Of a stretch of 64,000 nt of DNA, positions 13,010-32,644 are shown piece after piece (the stretch's first letter is position 1; every line of letters begins with the position of its first letter). Origin of the DNA: Alligator mississippiensis (lineage: Eukaryota > Chordata > Crocodylia > Alligatoridae); contig NC_081826.1 of assembly GCF_030867095.1 (NCBI RefSeq), positions 251,328,251-251,392,250 of the forward strand, in the 5' to 3' direction. The translations under genes were made by a program, and so were the position numbers. The notes beneath the pieces were generated by a model that saw nothing but the letters and a program-made list of their open reading frames with translations, did no database searches and was not told where the DNA came from.

Positions 13010-13965
13010 TGGATCCGTTTAAGGTGTCTAAAGGGTGCATGTAACCGCCTATGCCTGTCCAGTGCTCCCCGCTTAGGCTTTTTTGGTTGCCCTAGGTCAA
13101 CCGCAGGCTTGTGGGCCAACAATTTGTCCCGGCACCAGTTACCTGACCCACTGAAGCTTTTCGTCTGCCACATCTTTGATGGAAACCTCTCTTGGGGACT
13201 CATGTTACACCCAGTTCAGTGGTGTCCAGCTATGGTCTCTTGGTAGAGTTAGGATTTGGGGGCTCCTCCTCCCCTACACTCCACCTAGCACCAACCTGTT
13301 GTTGCATTGATGTTGCTCAGACCTGGCGTTGATGTTGGTCACTGTCCTCGCTCTTTCTCCTTGGTCTTATCATTTTTCTTCTTGACCTTCTCCCCAGGAG
13401 GGCTCTCATGTCACCCCTCTTGATGTCTGGGGGAACTCCTTTGAGTCAGCAGGTAGAAGTAGCTCTGCACATGGGGGTTGCCCCCACCGATTGTCCTCTG
13501 CCTTTTCCACATTCACCCCACAGCCTGCCCTAGGCTGCTGGGGACTACCTTCTGGTCCTGGTGTTGGACCAGAGCACAGGGCTTTTATCTGTGTGTTGCT
13601 GCCCCAGGCACTGAATCAGCACCAGCACGCACTTACAAAATGTGTCCACACCAGTGCCGGCTTTTCTTCTTTGGCCTGCCCCTAGGCCCCAGCTGGCTGT
13701 GGCACAGGACGCTGTTGGGCTACAGGTAAGTTTCGCTGTGTGGCGCACCTACTGCTGCTGTCCCGTTCCTGGGTCCCTGGCAGCTGTGGGCACTGGTACT
13801 GCCAGCAGTGCAGCGATTTGGCTGCTGCCACCATGTCCCTGCAGCTCAGCATCCAGTGGGGCTGCTGGTATTTTCGGTGGCATGGGGTTTTTGCCATTGC
13901 CACAGGATCCCTGTGGCTTGGTGTTTCCCTTGCCCCTGCCACAGAGTGTAATATAATTACTGTAA
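13010..13965. other. Unassigned GC-rich stretch
   Basis: GC-rich compared with the AT-rich DNA on both sides, with sharp borders near 13010 and 13965, which suggests inserted repeat DNA. No protein family or terminal repeats recognised. Confidence 0.3.
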
Positions 13966-14098
13966 GATTATAGTGCATCTTTAAAATGTATACATGCTCC
14001 AAAACACAGGGAAGAACAAGTTCAGTCCCTAGCTATTTATGCAATATAATCTTATTTATGAAAATTTAAAAAACAATCCCAAATTTGAAAAGTATGAC

Positions 14099-14104
14099 TT
14101 TATT
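14099..14104 (-). terminator. Candidate SMN1 poly(A) signal
   Basis: AATAAA on - (TTTATT on +). It lies about 1.3 kb past the SMN1 stop codon and about 550 nt into the proposed last UTR exon. Confidence 0.5.
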
Positions 14105-14658
14105 CAGAAACATTTGAAACAAGACACAGCACATGAGTGAGCCTTCCTTTGCTTATCTGCCTTATGTTCAAAGTTCTAATCCTACCCATAACAACAGGTT
14201 ATGAATGTGTCTGTATACCATTCTTGACCTGTCACTAACTGTCACAAGCAGTCAATGTCATACATCCATCCCAGTAACATTACTGTACCTCTCACTTCTG
14301 TTCAGGAGTACTTAAGATAATAACAAATTAAGTATTTAAAAATTTAAGATACAAGACAGACAAAATGGAACTACCTATGTTGATCTAATGTATTGTAAGT
14401 GATCTGCAGAATATTTAATATCCAGACCACTAGCCTTCAACTGCTTAAATGGAGCAAGCAGCATTTTCTCCCTATCTTGTTGGCTGCCTTTTACAATTAA
14501 TGAATGACTACTTTTAACACCCAGTTTGATCTCTCAGAGTAATAGTCAGAGACAGCTCACTATTAGCAAAAGGTAAGTTATTAGCTCCACTTTGATCTTC
14601 ATTATCAGCCATCCTCACACACGATTTACCCCTCTCCGTGGGAGAGAACTGTACCTGC
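14105..14658 (-). other. SMN1: Candidate SMN1 exon 8 (3' UTR)
   Basis: On - a pyrimidine tract TTGTTTTTTCTCTTGAAG ends at 14659, giving an acceptor for a non-coding last exon, as in mammalian SMN1, where the stop codon lies in exon 7 and exon 8 is UTR. Inferred from splice signals only. Confidence 0.4.
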
Positions 14659-15405
14659 CTTCAAGAGAAAAAACAAGAATTATATTCTAAAGGCATAAGT
14701 GCATACACTAAAGTTGTTTTAAGATTAAACTTAAAGAATTAGATGTGTGACATCCAAAGTTTAACAAATACAGATATTAAAATAAGTGTTAAGATGCAGG
14801 CAGCAAAATATTTTTGCATCATAGTGAAATCATTTCAGACCAAAACACAAGTAGGAAAGAAAAGAAAACAACCAAACAGAAAACTAAAGGTTTAGAAGCT
14901 ACTGGTTAATCCTGTCTTGTAAACCAAATATTATACATTCATGTTCCTATTCTACATACATAGAGAAAAAATTGCTTGTTTACATGAGTGTAAAAGCTTG
15001 TTTTTTAAACACATTTCGATCAACATGCCCTTTGTTTCCAAAAACAGTTGTCCTTCTTGATCACACAGTACTATACTGAACTCTGATTTCCCAGAGTGAC
15101 AGAAGTTACTTTTAGTGACAGCAGCCACTAATCCTTTGTTTCTGGCTTGTGCAGCAAAACACTTTCACAGCCTAATATAACTGGCACCAAGCAAACTAAT
15201 GACGAGCACTGGCCTACATGGTGACAAAAGCAGACAGAAATAGGCTTAGAGGCCGTAGAACCCAACCATTAGGTGCCCAAATGCAATCTGTAATTCCAAA
15301 GGTGGTGGCTTAGTTTGGTGACTGTTATGCTCATGAGCTGCAAGATTCGATTTTAGCACAAATTTGTCATACTCACAATCTGTCAAAATAGCAAGAGACA
15401 TTCAA

Positions 15406-22797
<7,392 letters not shown>

Positions 22798-24035
22798 GAA
22801 CCGAGCCCGCCGCGCGCCGCCTCCTCCCGGCTCCGCCACAGCCCGGGCGAACGCGGACGCGCACACGCCGCAGCTGCGGCTAAGCACCGCGTCCTCCCGG
22901 CAGCCGGGGGGCGTTGTCGCAGTGCCCGACGGGAACCATCCGCCGCTTCCTGCTTCCCAAACAGGAAGGGCCGGGGCACGGCAGAACCGTGACACCATCG
23001 GATGGGGGGCGGGGCAGCGCCCGGCCCAACCCCGGGTAAGCAGGGCGCGGCCGCTGTCCGCGGGGCTCCTGCGCCGGGGAAATGGCCTCTTTGTCCCGCT
23101 CCGTCTTAGCGGCCCCTGTCCAGGGGCGTTATCATACGTGGGTGGGAGCTGGGAAGCAATCTATCTTGCAGAGCCAGAACGATATAAACCGGCTCCAAGC
23201 GATTTTCTGGAGAGGTAGAGGCTGGACCCTGACAAGTAGAGGGAAGACTGACGAACAGCAGCACCATTTTAGATGGTTAATGGGACAAGCACCAGTTGAT
23301 AAGTGACCTGTCTCTAGGAGTGGATGGAGTCAGCACCTGCTTTCCTTTCTGAAGCAAGCAGGGCACAGCTACCCTTCTTCCTTTCCTTGTTTGTTTTGTT
23401 TTCAAATGCATTGCTCGAAGCCCACTGGCTGCTCTCAAAAGCAAAGCTGTGCACACAGCAGTTGCAGCACTAGTCTTCAAGTTGTCCAGCAGGGGCAGTT
23501 ATTTTGGTTTCTCTACATGGCAGCACAGGCTTCAAAAGCTGCCCGCTTGCCTCTATCTATGATAAAATTTAACTGGCTTAAATAATAATCTAGCACAACA
23601 GGTCCACAAAGATGTGCAATGTTAATCAATGCAAGTTGCTGGACTGTTGAGCTTCTGAAAGTTAAGCATACATTTGGCTACCTTCTCATTCAAGAGAAGT
23701 TTAGAAAAAGGCTTTCTATTTTATTACTGATCACTAACACTTGTCTTTCCCTGAGAGTTTATGGGAAAACTCTTCACAGCTAAACAATAAAGGCAGCAGA
23801 CTATGGTTGGAGAAGGCAGAGTAATGTTTTAGCCAGGAAAAAGTCTGAACACTGAAAAAGTGAAATTTACATGCAGATATCATATGATCTTTTTACTGTA
23901 TGAAAGGAGTCAAAACACATTATATTTCTGTAAAGCAACTTGTAGTGGATCCCTTCTCTCGATTCTTTATGATGATTTAAGACCATCTAGTAACTCATTT
24001 CATTCATATGAAGACAATATTTCGTGCAACATCAT

Positions 24036-24041
24036 TTTATT
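24036..24041 (-). terminator. Candidate SERF1 poly(A) signal
   Basis: AATAAA on - (TTTATT on +), 457 nt past the SERF1 stop codon. Confidence 0.6.
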
Positions 24042-24497
24042 GTAAAAATAATTTAAGATGAGATTTACAGTTTAGACCTTTACAGTTCAGTTTAAATGCA
24101 CCATGCAAAGGTACTGGTTTTAAAGTTGTTCCACTTCAGAATGCAGGGAAGTTTTACTTCAAGAATCATGTTGAGGATGACATGGTCTAACTGCAGATTC
24201 AATACTTCATATAGTTACACAAACTATTTAGTGAAGCCAACATCGTTAACAATGAAAGCTGCAGTTAAGCTATTGCTACCAACTATCTCTCATAAGCATG
24301 CAAAGAAGTAAAGTTTTGGAAGAGATATCCCAGATAACTCAGCCTATATGAACCAGAAAATTAACTGCAAACTTAACAAATCTGCAAGTATAAGATAAAC
24401 GTAACCATTTAATGGCTGGCCACTATTACAAACATCTGATCTTTTAGGCCCCATAACTTCACTGATGCACTGTAGATTGAAGTCCCCTCTGTATCAT

Positions 24498-24570
24498 TCA
24501 TTTGTCTCCGCTCTGGAGAGACTTCCTCTCATTAGCCGCTTTCTGCTTTTGTTGCATGATTTCAGAGTCT
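24498..24570 (-). CDS. SERF1: SERF1 exon 3
   Basis: After TTTACAG on -. Encodes [20 protein letters not shown] then GDK and TGA. Confidence 0.95.
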
Positions 24571-27500
24571 CTGTAAACAAATGAAGAAAAAAGTAGGAAA
24601 AAACCCCCAACCAAACAACCCCTCCCCACCACCTGCTACAATACAATCCTTGCTGATTTTATTTCTGCCTTGTTTTCTACAAGTTCCCCACCGCCCCAAG
24701 GAGAGGAAGAGCAGGATAAAGTATAGCTGTTTGGGCAAAAAGGCTCAGTGCAACAGATGAACAGGTTTGTCAGTATTGTGACCTTTAAAACCCTTGCTAA
24801 GTCTATTGTTCAGATCTGTTGTACAAATCTGACAAACTCTTCCTCCATAAACAGATATACTACCTTTTATATATCCTAGACTTTTCTTGCTGAAGTATCT
24901 TCAGTAGGGGTGCACTGATCAAGAGATTTTGGGGGCCGATACTGAAAGCCAATTTTTAAGGAAGCATATCAGCAGATACCAATCTGTCTGATACCAGCCA
25001 AGCAGTATGAAGAGCTGCATCCAGCTGGTAAGTCTGTTGTGGTGGAAGGGGAGGCGGAAGGGAAGAGGCACAGGGATGGGGGGCAGATCAAGGCCCCCAC
25101 CATGAGGGAGGAGTGGGGCAGGATGGAGCTGCAGCTCATCTGGGGTTGCAGGGAGGGGCTCCCACCACTGCATGTTCCCAAGGAGGGCGTGCCACCAGAT
25201 CTGCGTGGGGTGGGGTGGGGTGGGGCAGGGCAGACCACCACTGTGGGCTAACGCTGCTGCAGACTCTTCGGGGGGGGGGGAGGGGGATGATGATGACAAC
25301 TGGGCTGGACTGGGCTGCTCTTGGGGCAGGCAGCATCACTGGGAGAAGGCTGCAGGGAGTGTGGGGTGCAGCCACCCCAAAATTTGTCATAGCTCCCTCT
25401 GACCCTCCCGCCCACACCACTGCCGCCCACCCCAAACGCAGCCTGGCTCAGCCCAGCCCCCACCAGGAAGAGCCCGGTGCCACCCCCGCCTACCTGCACA
25501 CATTTGGGGGCGCACACTCCCCCTGCCATGCCCTGCTGGATGAGCAGCAGGAGCCACCCTGCCCTCCCCAACTGGGCAGCACTTGCCCCAGACCCTCCCT
25601 CACTACAAAGGGCCTTGATCTGCCCCTCCATGCCCCTTTCCCCCTTCTCCTTCCACAACCAACTTACCAGCTGCATGCAGCTTTCCAAGCTGCCAGGATG
25701 TGCTCCTCACCGCCTATGTGCTGTACTGTGGCTGCGCACATGCATGGGCCATTTATCAGCCATACCAGGCCTATTTCCAATATAGACAGTTTTCTTTACA
25801 ATCGGTGCCGATCTGATATCGGACTGATGTATCGGTGCACCTCGTATCTTCAGAATAGGACATGCCTGCACAAGTTACAGCTCACTCAAATGTTCAGCCC
25901 TTTAAAGTATTTAAAGTTTCAAGTTCACCAATTTTTATCCAGAAGACTCAAAAAGCCATTTGATAGCTATTCCAAAAAAATCTAAATGAAATCAGGGTAT
26001 CTAGTTATACAAATGGACTGCAAATCAAGAAAATAAGCTTTACTTCAGACACTTTAAAATTATCTTTCATCTTTCAAAAACAGATGAGATATATATCTTA
26101 TATGACTGGTTCTGAAGCCAACCATTAGATCCTAATTTATGCAGTTGATTTCTTCACATCTCAGCTTGGCTGTGTTTGTACACTTGATATTTATTATAAA
26201 TGTAGTACAAAGACTTTTTTAAAGATCAGACACATTTTACCATTCAAAAATGCAATTATGGTTCTGAGTCAAGTTGACCAAGACTATTTACCTTTTAATT
26301 TGTTGCCTAGATTTTACTTGTTGGTACTGATGGCATCTATACCAACATGTAGACAGGTTATTTTTTATAACCCAAGCTTGAAATACCAACTCTTCCTGCT
26401 TATTGACCAGCCACAGGATACTGAACTTACCTTTGTTTTCTCTGTGAAGCACTCAGGCTATCCTCTTTTCTTTTCCCTTTAAGGGTCTCCTGGGCTTTCT
26501 TCATATTTTTCTGGCGAGCAAGTTCACGCTGGTTTCCACCTATAAGAGTCCAAAGTTTACATATGTATAATAGTTCTCCTGTTTTATGTTCACTTTGTAG
26601 AAGCAATATGAAGGGTTGCTTCTGTAATTTACACTTTATAGGGAGGCCAGGGAAGGAACATTACTATAACGTAAGCAGGAAGACCTAAAGAAGCTTGACA
26701 CAGCTGTCAATCTAGTCCTCAAGACAAGTATAAATTTGGTATCCCACATCTTATCACAGGCAACTAATCTGCCTCTTTCCAAGTTCCTATAATACAGTAC
26801 CTCCTAGTTTCAAGCAGGTACAACTGTAGGAAGAGGTTCATATGTCACTTGTTTGGGGTGGGTTGTTTTTTTTTTTAACCAGACTCATGTGCACTCTCCA
26901 TATGAAGGCAATTTAAAAAAAAAAAAAAAAAAAGCTTTTACAGAAACTCGACAGCTGCTTGATAGTGGCAAAATCTTGCTAACCCTGCTCCAACCAACAG
27001 CTAAGTGGTTTCTGCTGAAGGGTTTTAGAAATTCTTGATTTGACAAAATACTGACTTAAGGATTTAATGGAGATTACTAGACTAAACAAGTTTAAGGGTC
27101 TATTTCAGGAGACTAGAATCCCATCCTTAAAAATGGGCATTCAGCCCATGTACACCACAAAGAAAATGAATCTGCAAGGACCATACTGTGCAGGGAGTTG
27201 GGATGCCAGAGCAATTAGTTCTGCCTAAACACAGCTTTTGGGTACGTGCAGCACCACTTTATCAGAGATGCATCATTTGGGATTTGGCGGCTGGAATGTT
27301 AAGCGTCTCAGCACAGCCCTGCTTTGTCCCACATGCACATGGAGTGCACCCACAAAGGTTTCTAGCGCCTTCTGCCTGCCCCTAGACAAACAAGTTCTGC
27401 CCACTCCTGTCTGCCACATGCCTGCAAGCCCAGTAATTAGACATAGTAAACACCATAGTATTGCTCTCAAGCTCCTTCCTTCTGGATGAGCATCTACAGC

Positions 27501-28729
27501 AATCCATCTACCCCACTTGCATGCTAGGTTAAGGTAGGCACAAAGCATCACATGAAAGAGCAGCATTTGGATTTGCAGCAATTCTGTCCAAGCAGGTGAT
27601 ACCACACTAGCACTACAGTTCCCTAGGACACCAGTTCCCAAACTGTGGTACACAAGAAAAAGTGGGGGGAGGAGTATGTGGGAGAAGTTGTGTAATGGCA
27701 TGTTTAATTTTAATTGTGGTAACTGGCATTTAAGGGGTTAAAATATAAAGTGCATGTTGGGAGCGGTCTCTGGACAACTAGTAAGTCTGGAAGGGGGTAC
27801 ACAATAAGAAAAGGTTTGGGAATCTCTGCCCTAGAGGAACTGATGAATAGTGCAGAAACAGGGACAGCTTCAATGCACATCCTCCCCAAGGGAAAAAAAG
27901 CTATATATCAAGTGCTTTCTTGCTCTCCAAGCATTTGTTATTTTTTACTTTGGATTTTTCTTCAGGTCTTCCTTGTTTTAAGCCATAGCCTCAGAGAAAC
28001 AGTGCTGGATGGGACCTGCTGGGGTCATTTAGTCCCCTGGAGGCAGGATCATCCCCATCTAAACCAGCCTATACAAATAACCAAGTCATCAAGCACCAGA
28101 TTAGGAGCCGAGCTGGAATGCTGCCTGCAGAGAATGCCCTGGGGCCTGGCACCTGGCTTGCAACAAGCCCAGCAAGGAGCTCACTGCAGCTCTACCAGGC
28201 CACCTCACAGGAGAGCCCGGAGCAGCCCTTGGGCTGAGCCCCAGGACACGGCTGGGCGAGGCCTGGGCAGCCTCCCCCCGTCAGTGCCGGGCCCCGGAGT
28301 GAAGCACCTCCCCGCCGGGGCTGCGCGCGCTCGTCACCCGGGCGGCCCCTCCGGCCTGTGCAGACGCGCACAACTGCCCCGCCGGGCACCACGCGCCCCG
28401 CCGCGTCCGCTCCGGGCGGGGGCCGGCAGAGGCCTGCACACGCCGGGCGCAGCCGAACGATGGCGTCGCTCTCCGCGGCGAGGAGCTGGAGCGGGGCCCG
28501 CCGGGGCTGAAGCCGCGACGCCAGCAAGGAGGAGGAGGGGGAAGGAGAGGGCGGGGGACGCGGATGTTTCCGGCCCCAGGGAGGCAGCACCGGGGCCCAG
28601 GTACCGCGCCCGGGAAAACAACTCGCAGCGGCAGAGACCCTGGGCCAGACGCAACCCCTGGCCCCGCGGGTTACGGCCGGGCCCGGCCCTGGAGTCCGGC
28701 GGCTGCAGCTCCCCGCACTCACGGGTCAT
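24498..28729 (-). CDS. SERF1: SERF1, small EDRK-rich factor 1, 3 exons, 62 residues
   Basis: SERF1 is a small, highly basic, mostly disordered protein that binds RNA and promotes amyloid aggregation (MOAG-4 family). Three exons (28723-28729, 26431-26539, 24498-24570) join in phase to give 62 codons, the length of the short mammalian form. Reading: [20 protein letters not shown], then [17 protein letters not shown], then [16 protein letters not shown] and a TGA at 24500-24498. Exon 1 holds only ATGACCC of coding sequence, as in other SERF genes. It lies upstream of SMN1 on the same strand, as in mammals. Its poly(A) signal is about 1.2 kb before the SMN1 ATG. A long alternative C-terminus as in human SERF1A was not searched for exhaustively. 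Confidence 0.97.
24905..25845. mobile_element. GC-rich hAT-like foldback element, copy B (SERF1 intron 2)
   Basis: Ends TAGGGGTGCAC and GTGCACCTCG, flanked by TATCTTCAG on both sides (24896-24904 and 25845-25853; one base is shared with the element if the duplication is 8 bp). Long inverted arms: CTGGTAAGTCTGTTGTGG near 25024 is answered by CCACAACCAACTTACCAG near 25655, and GGGCAGATCAAGGCCC near 25080 by GGGCCTTGATCTGCCCC near 25610. Contains a GGGGT tandem run near 25207. No transposase. Confidence 0.88.
26431..26539 (-). CDS. SERF1: SERF1 exon 2
   Basis: 109 nt between CTTATAG and GTAAGT. Encodes [20 protein letters not shown] and [15 protein letters not shown], the conserved 4F5 domain. 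Confidence 0.97.
27629..27828. mobile_element. hAT-like MITE in SERF1 intron 1
   Basis: 200 bp. Ends CACCAGTTCCCAAAC and GTTTGGGAATCTCTG; flanks CCCTAGGA and CCCTAGAG agree at 6/8. Confidence 0.75.
27990..28095 (-). mobile_element. CR1 LINE 3' fragment
   Basis: Reads as the CR1 3' end in antisense (GGGACCTGCTGGGGTCATTTAGTCC, broken into CTGGATGGGACC and GTCATTTAGTCC, then CAGGATCATCCCC, CATCTAAACCAGCC). Confidence 0.6.
28723..28729 (-). CDS. SERF1: SERF1 exon 1 coding part
   Basis: ATGACCC before a GTGAGTG donor; exon 2 completes CGT, giving M-T-R-G-N-Q. Confidence 0.92.
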
Positions 28730-28837
28730 GGCGAGACAATAGCCCAGCCGGGACGCTGCCAACCGCCTCCACCACCGCTGCCAGAACCTTCTACCTCCCC
28801 TCCCCCCGTTCACAGCTCTTATAGCAGGCACCGCCCT

Positions 28838-28845
28838 TGACGTCA
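28838..28845. promoter_or_regulatory. Palindromic CRE (CREB/ATF site) in SERF1 promoter
   Basis: TGACGTCA, the full 8-bp consensus, 109 bp upstream of the SERF1 ATG, with a GGGGCGGG GC box directly beside it at 28848-28855. Confidence 0.65.
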
Positions 28846-29060
28846 CAGGGGCGGGCCGCCATCGAGCCCCTCCCACCGCGACTTCTAGGGAAGCAGGGGC
28901 GTTCGATGTGTGTGCGTATGCTCAGTGAACCTGGCCGGGCTATCAGAGCTAGTAGGGCAGCCCTCCTCGCCCCGCCCCTAGGGCCGTGGAGCGGTCATTG
29001 GCGTGAGCAGCGTGGTGTCCCCCAGCTTGGCTGTACCCAGCTCCCGGCGGCCGCCTTCTC

Positions 29061-29423
29061 CTTTCCATTTCCTGATTAAGCCAGCAGTGCTTCAGTGGAG
29101 GCAGGAGGTGTTTGGACCCGTCCTTTATTGGACTGGCTGCGCACTAGGGAGAGGGGGTTAAGCAGCGTGGTCTTTCCCTCCAGCAGAAACAAGGTGGCTA
29201 GAGGACTAGGGCTGTGCTGTTCTGTTTAGGATGGAAGTAAAAGCAAACATAACTGCAGGAACAGCTAACAGCAGAGTTGCAGAGAAAAGGCTAGCTTGAT
29301 CGATGGACCAAGACCATTAAATAAAAAGAGAGGGTCGTTAACACCTGTGCGATGAAGAGACGGGATCAGGTAGATCAAAATGAGCCATGAAGTCAATTGA
29401 CTCCCTCCCTTATTTGTCTAGAA
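29061..29423. other. SERF1-BDP1 intergenic DNA
   Basis: No gene or element recognised. Non-repetitive by eye. Confidence 0.4.
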
Positions 29424-31710
29424 CAGCATTTCTCAACCTGTGGGTCATGACCTGAGAGTGGGTCTAAGAATAAATGAAAAGGTTGCAAACAAACTTTAAA
29501 AATAGATTCTCCCTTAAAGGAGAAACATGTGGGCAACTGGCTTTTCCCTTGCAGAGTTCCAGTCTGCAAGGGGGTGCTTGGGGTCCCCCAGGCCCCACTC
29601 ATACTTCACCCTGTCCCACACACCCACCCCCTACAGTGGGGCTGCGGCCTTGGGGTGGGGGGCAGTAGGCTGAGTGTGAAGGGTGCTGGGTTGGGACTGG
29701 CCATCAATGTTTACAAAAGGGCTTTTTGTGTGTGGCATAGGAAGGAAGGAAGATAAAATGGGACAACCAAATTCAGGGGATAAAGATACCAGGGGAGGAG
29801 AAGTGAAAGCGGTGCTATATATGGATGACGTGGCATTTTTGGTGAGGGACAGAAGGTCAGTGAGGAGGGTGCTGGAGCATATGGAAGAGTACGGAAGGGC
29901 AGCCGGAGCAAGATTAAATAGAGGGAAGAGTAAGATATGGGGAATAGGGAACTGGGAGGGTCTGGAGGAATATGGGTTGCAGGTGGTAGAGAGAGGACAA
30001 AAAATATTAGGGATGTTTTGAGAAAGATGGGAAAGGGGAAACAGCATGGGGAGAAGTGCGGGGACGGGTTAGAAAGGTGCTGGGAATACGGGGATGGAGA
30101 GGTTTGTCAAAGATGGGGAAGGTAAAGCTAATCAAGTCGGTGATCTCACCGATCCTGCTGTTCGTAGGGTGGGTATACCCTCCATCGTGGAGGCAAGCGA
30201 GGAGGATACAAAGGGAATTGTGTGTGTTTTTCTGGGGAAGTAAGGGAGAGAGGGTAGCAGGTAGGGAGCTTTATAAAGCGGGGGAGCTAGAGGGATGGGG
30301 TTTTCCAGAGGTGGAAACATTCATATATGGGCACGGGGTAGCGGCATTAGTCAGGGAGGCACGGAGAGGGGAAGGAATAGTGGGGAAATGGGTAAAGTAC
30401 TGGGGAGGCAGAATTTTGAGGGTATGGGGGGTATTCGGAGAAAGGTGGACAGGCACGTGGGCAGGGAAACCATCACAGCACGTGGATAGGCTGGTGGCAT
30501 TCGTCAAGGCAAAGGGTTTGGTGAAACGGGATGGAAGGATTACAAAAGGCGAGGGTAATTTTCAACGCAATTAGGGAGGAAGATGGGTTAACGGACGTGG
30601 GGAATTTGACATGGGAACAGGTGAGAGAGGTGTGGAGGGGAATAGAAGACGCAAGGTGGAAAGGGTTTCACAGGGAAATTGCGTGGTGTATAGTTAGGTG
30701 GGTGTTATCAGTCAGAGAAATATTATACCGATGGAGGCTGGTGAGATCGGCAGAATGCCCGAAGGAGTTCTGTACAAAGGAAGAAACGGTGCATCACGTT
30801 TTTTGGGAGTGCGCGTTTGCAAGAAGGGTGTGGGGAAGAGTAGGGAAGTTTCTAAGGGCGATAGGGTGGGCACAGGGGGTGTCCTATGAGAGCGCAGTGT
30901 ACGGACTGGTGAAACAAGGAGAAAAGCAATGGGAAGCGTGGGTGATTTTGATGGGGATGAGGGTGGCATTATGGAAAGTGAGGTGCTTGTTGGTAGGGAA
31001 GGGGGTATGCTTTACACAAAGGGAATGCTTACAGCTGGGGTATTATGAGATTAAGGACTACATAAAGGGAAAGGGAGAAAAGGGCGAAGGGAGTAGGGCA
31101 TGGCAAGGCGTTCGGTGGCAGGAATTATTCCAGCCGGCCAGGATAGGGTAAAGGTAGGGAAAGAAAAGAAGAAGGGAGAGAGAGGAGGAAAAGAAGAAGC
31201 GTTGGGAAGTAGGGAAAGGAAATGCGTCGGGAATCAGGGAAATGGAAAGGTGAAAACGGAAAGTGGGGAAAACAGTACTACTGAAACAAAAGTGAATTGT
31301 GTATGCTATAAATAAAGAGGTGTGGAAAATGTGTTAAAGGCAAATAAAAAGAAGGAAAATACGAGACCACAGGGAAAGATTGTGTAAAATATGAGGATGT
31401 ATTATAAATGTTGAAAGTGTCCCAAGAACTTGTATGAGAAAAGAGCAAAATGTATTGTCTTGGATTGAATTGATGATTATGTATAAAGAGGATCTGGTGA
31501 TCCAATTGTGAAGAAATTGTGGTGGAGAAAGAAGATGGGAAGTTCCCACGATCGTGTCATGTATTATTGATTCATGTATGATATTGTTTATTGTGAGATA
31601 TTGACAAAAGGAGGCGGTGTGGAGAGAGAAATATATATTTTATATTTTCTTAATAAAAAAAAAAAAATGTTTACAAATGGGTCCTGATACAAAAAGGTTG
31701 AGAACTACTG
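29424..31710. mobile_element. hAT (Charlie-like) element, split by a nested LINE
   Basis: Left end CAGCATTTCTCAACC; right end GGTTGAGAACTACTG, its inverted counterpart. Flanks GTCTAGAA and GCCTAGAG agree at 6/8. CAGxxxTTCTCAACC is the hallmark end of Charlie-type hAT elements. About 330 bp of hAT DNA remain once the LINE at 29718-31666 is set aside. Confidence 0.85.
29718..31666 (+). mobile_element. Tx1/L1-like LINE, 5'-truncated, nested in hAT element
   Basis: Flanked by exact 11-bp duplications ATGTTTACAAA (29707-29717 and 31667-31677) and ending in an A-run. Coding parts on +: an RT catalytic motif AVLYMDDVAFLV (near 29810), then KLIKSVISPILLFVGWVYPP and ELCVFFWGSKGERVAGRELY (30120-30270), then a Cys/His end typical of L1/Tx1-type LINEs, CPKEFCTKEETVHHVFWECA (about 30755). 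The frame shifts between 29683-30021 and 30056-30574 and again near 30530, so it is dead. Strong G/A bias of the + strand. Clade assignment is by eye. Confidence 0.85.
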
Positions 31711-31718
31711 GCCTAGAG

Positions 31719-32640
31719 CTATTGCTGCCACTGCCAGGGAATTAGTATTAAACTTCAGGTGGAGCAGGAATCAAAGGGGTTGGGGGGGAGGATGCACTTG
31801 TACCGTGCTGGGTTCATGCCTGTATCCCAAGACTTAAAGTCAAACGGTGAGAGATGGCAACTCCAAAATAGATATCCAACGTTTCCTATTCTTGGAATAT
31901 AGAAAAGTGGCGCTGTAACACTGGCTGACCCAGACTTTGAAGCAAAGTGGAATCTCATTGCCCAGAATTTAGGTTTTCAGAGGCAAATACTTTTTTATCG
32001 CTCAAGGAATTCAGTGTATCAACATTTTAAAAAGCTATATTTAATCATAAAAATATATATTTTGCAACCCAATACATTAAACTAGGAGTCCATCTTGCAA
32101 CATTGGAACAACAATATCCGGACCTTGAATTGTTGAAGGTTCTTAATGAAAGAAAGAGAACTGTTCAGATAAAAATAATTCTTTATATACTTATTCCATT
32201 TATGCATAAATAGCCATCTTACTCCTAAAGCATCCTCAAAGAGCATCCCACAATATACAAGCAAGTTACACCACTGTAGGGTGGGGAAATATGAGAAAGG
32301 GAATATTTTGGCAAGAAATACAGGGCCAAAACACCTGTGAAGATTTTACAAAAACATGCATAATTTCTAATGTTTACAATATGCCTCCAAGGTCTGAGTT
32401 GTAATGGTTTATCCAAACCTGACCTTACCTGGTAAATAACACAGGTCTCTAATATCTCTGAGGCTTTGAACTGAGTTGGAGGCTGGCAACACTTTCTCAA
32501 GCTTTAGCCACAAAATAGGTAACACCCATCTTGAGAAGCCAAAACAAAACACTAGTTGCTAACTGTAGCTGTAGAGTGTAGATGTTGAAACATACTTGTT
32601 CATGTTTTCTGAGCTTAACTGTGCCCTTGAGATTAGCTGT
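31719..32640. other. SERF1-BDP1 intergenic DNA
   Basis: AT-rich, no gene or element recognised. Confidence 0.4.
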
Positions 32641-32644
32641 CTCT

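Larger units (their letters stand above)
28170..29060. promoter_or_regulatory. CpG island over SERF1 start
   Basis: Dense CpG around SERF1 exon 1 on both sides of the ATG at 28729. No TATA box seen at a useful distance. Confidence 0.8.

Noticed and set aside
25195-25235. CRISPR-like or regulatory tandem array
   Set aside because: It is a simple GGGGT run inside a transposon; the organism is a vertebrate.
25113-25985. 290-codon open frame on +
   Set aside because: It runs through a non-autonomous GC-rich foldback element and out into flanking DNA.
27750-28742. Long open frame on + across SERF1 exon 1
   Set aside because: Low-complexity Pro/Arg/Ala text from a CpG island, with a CR1 piece and MITE in its left part.
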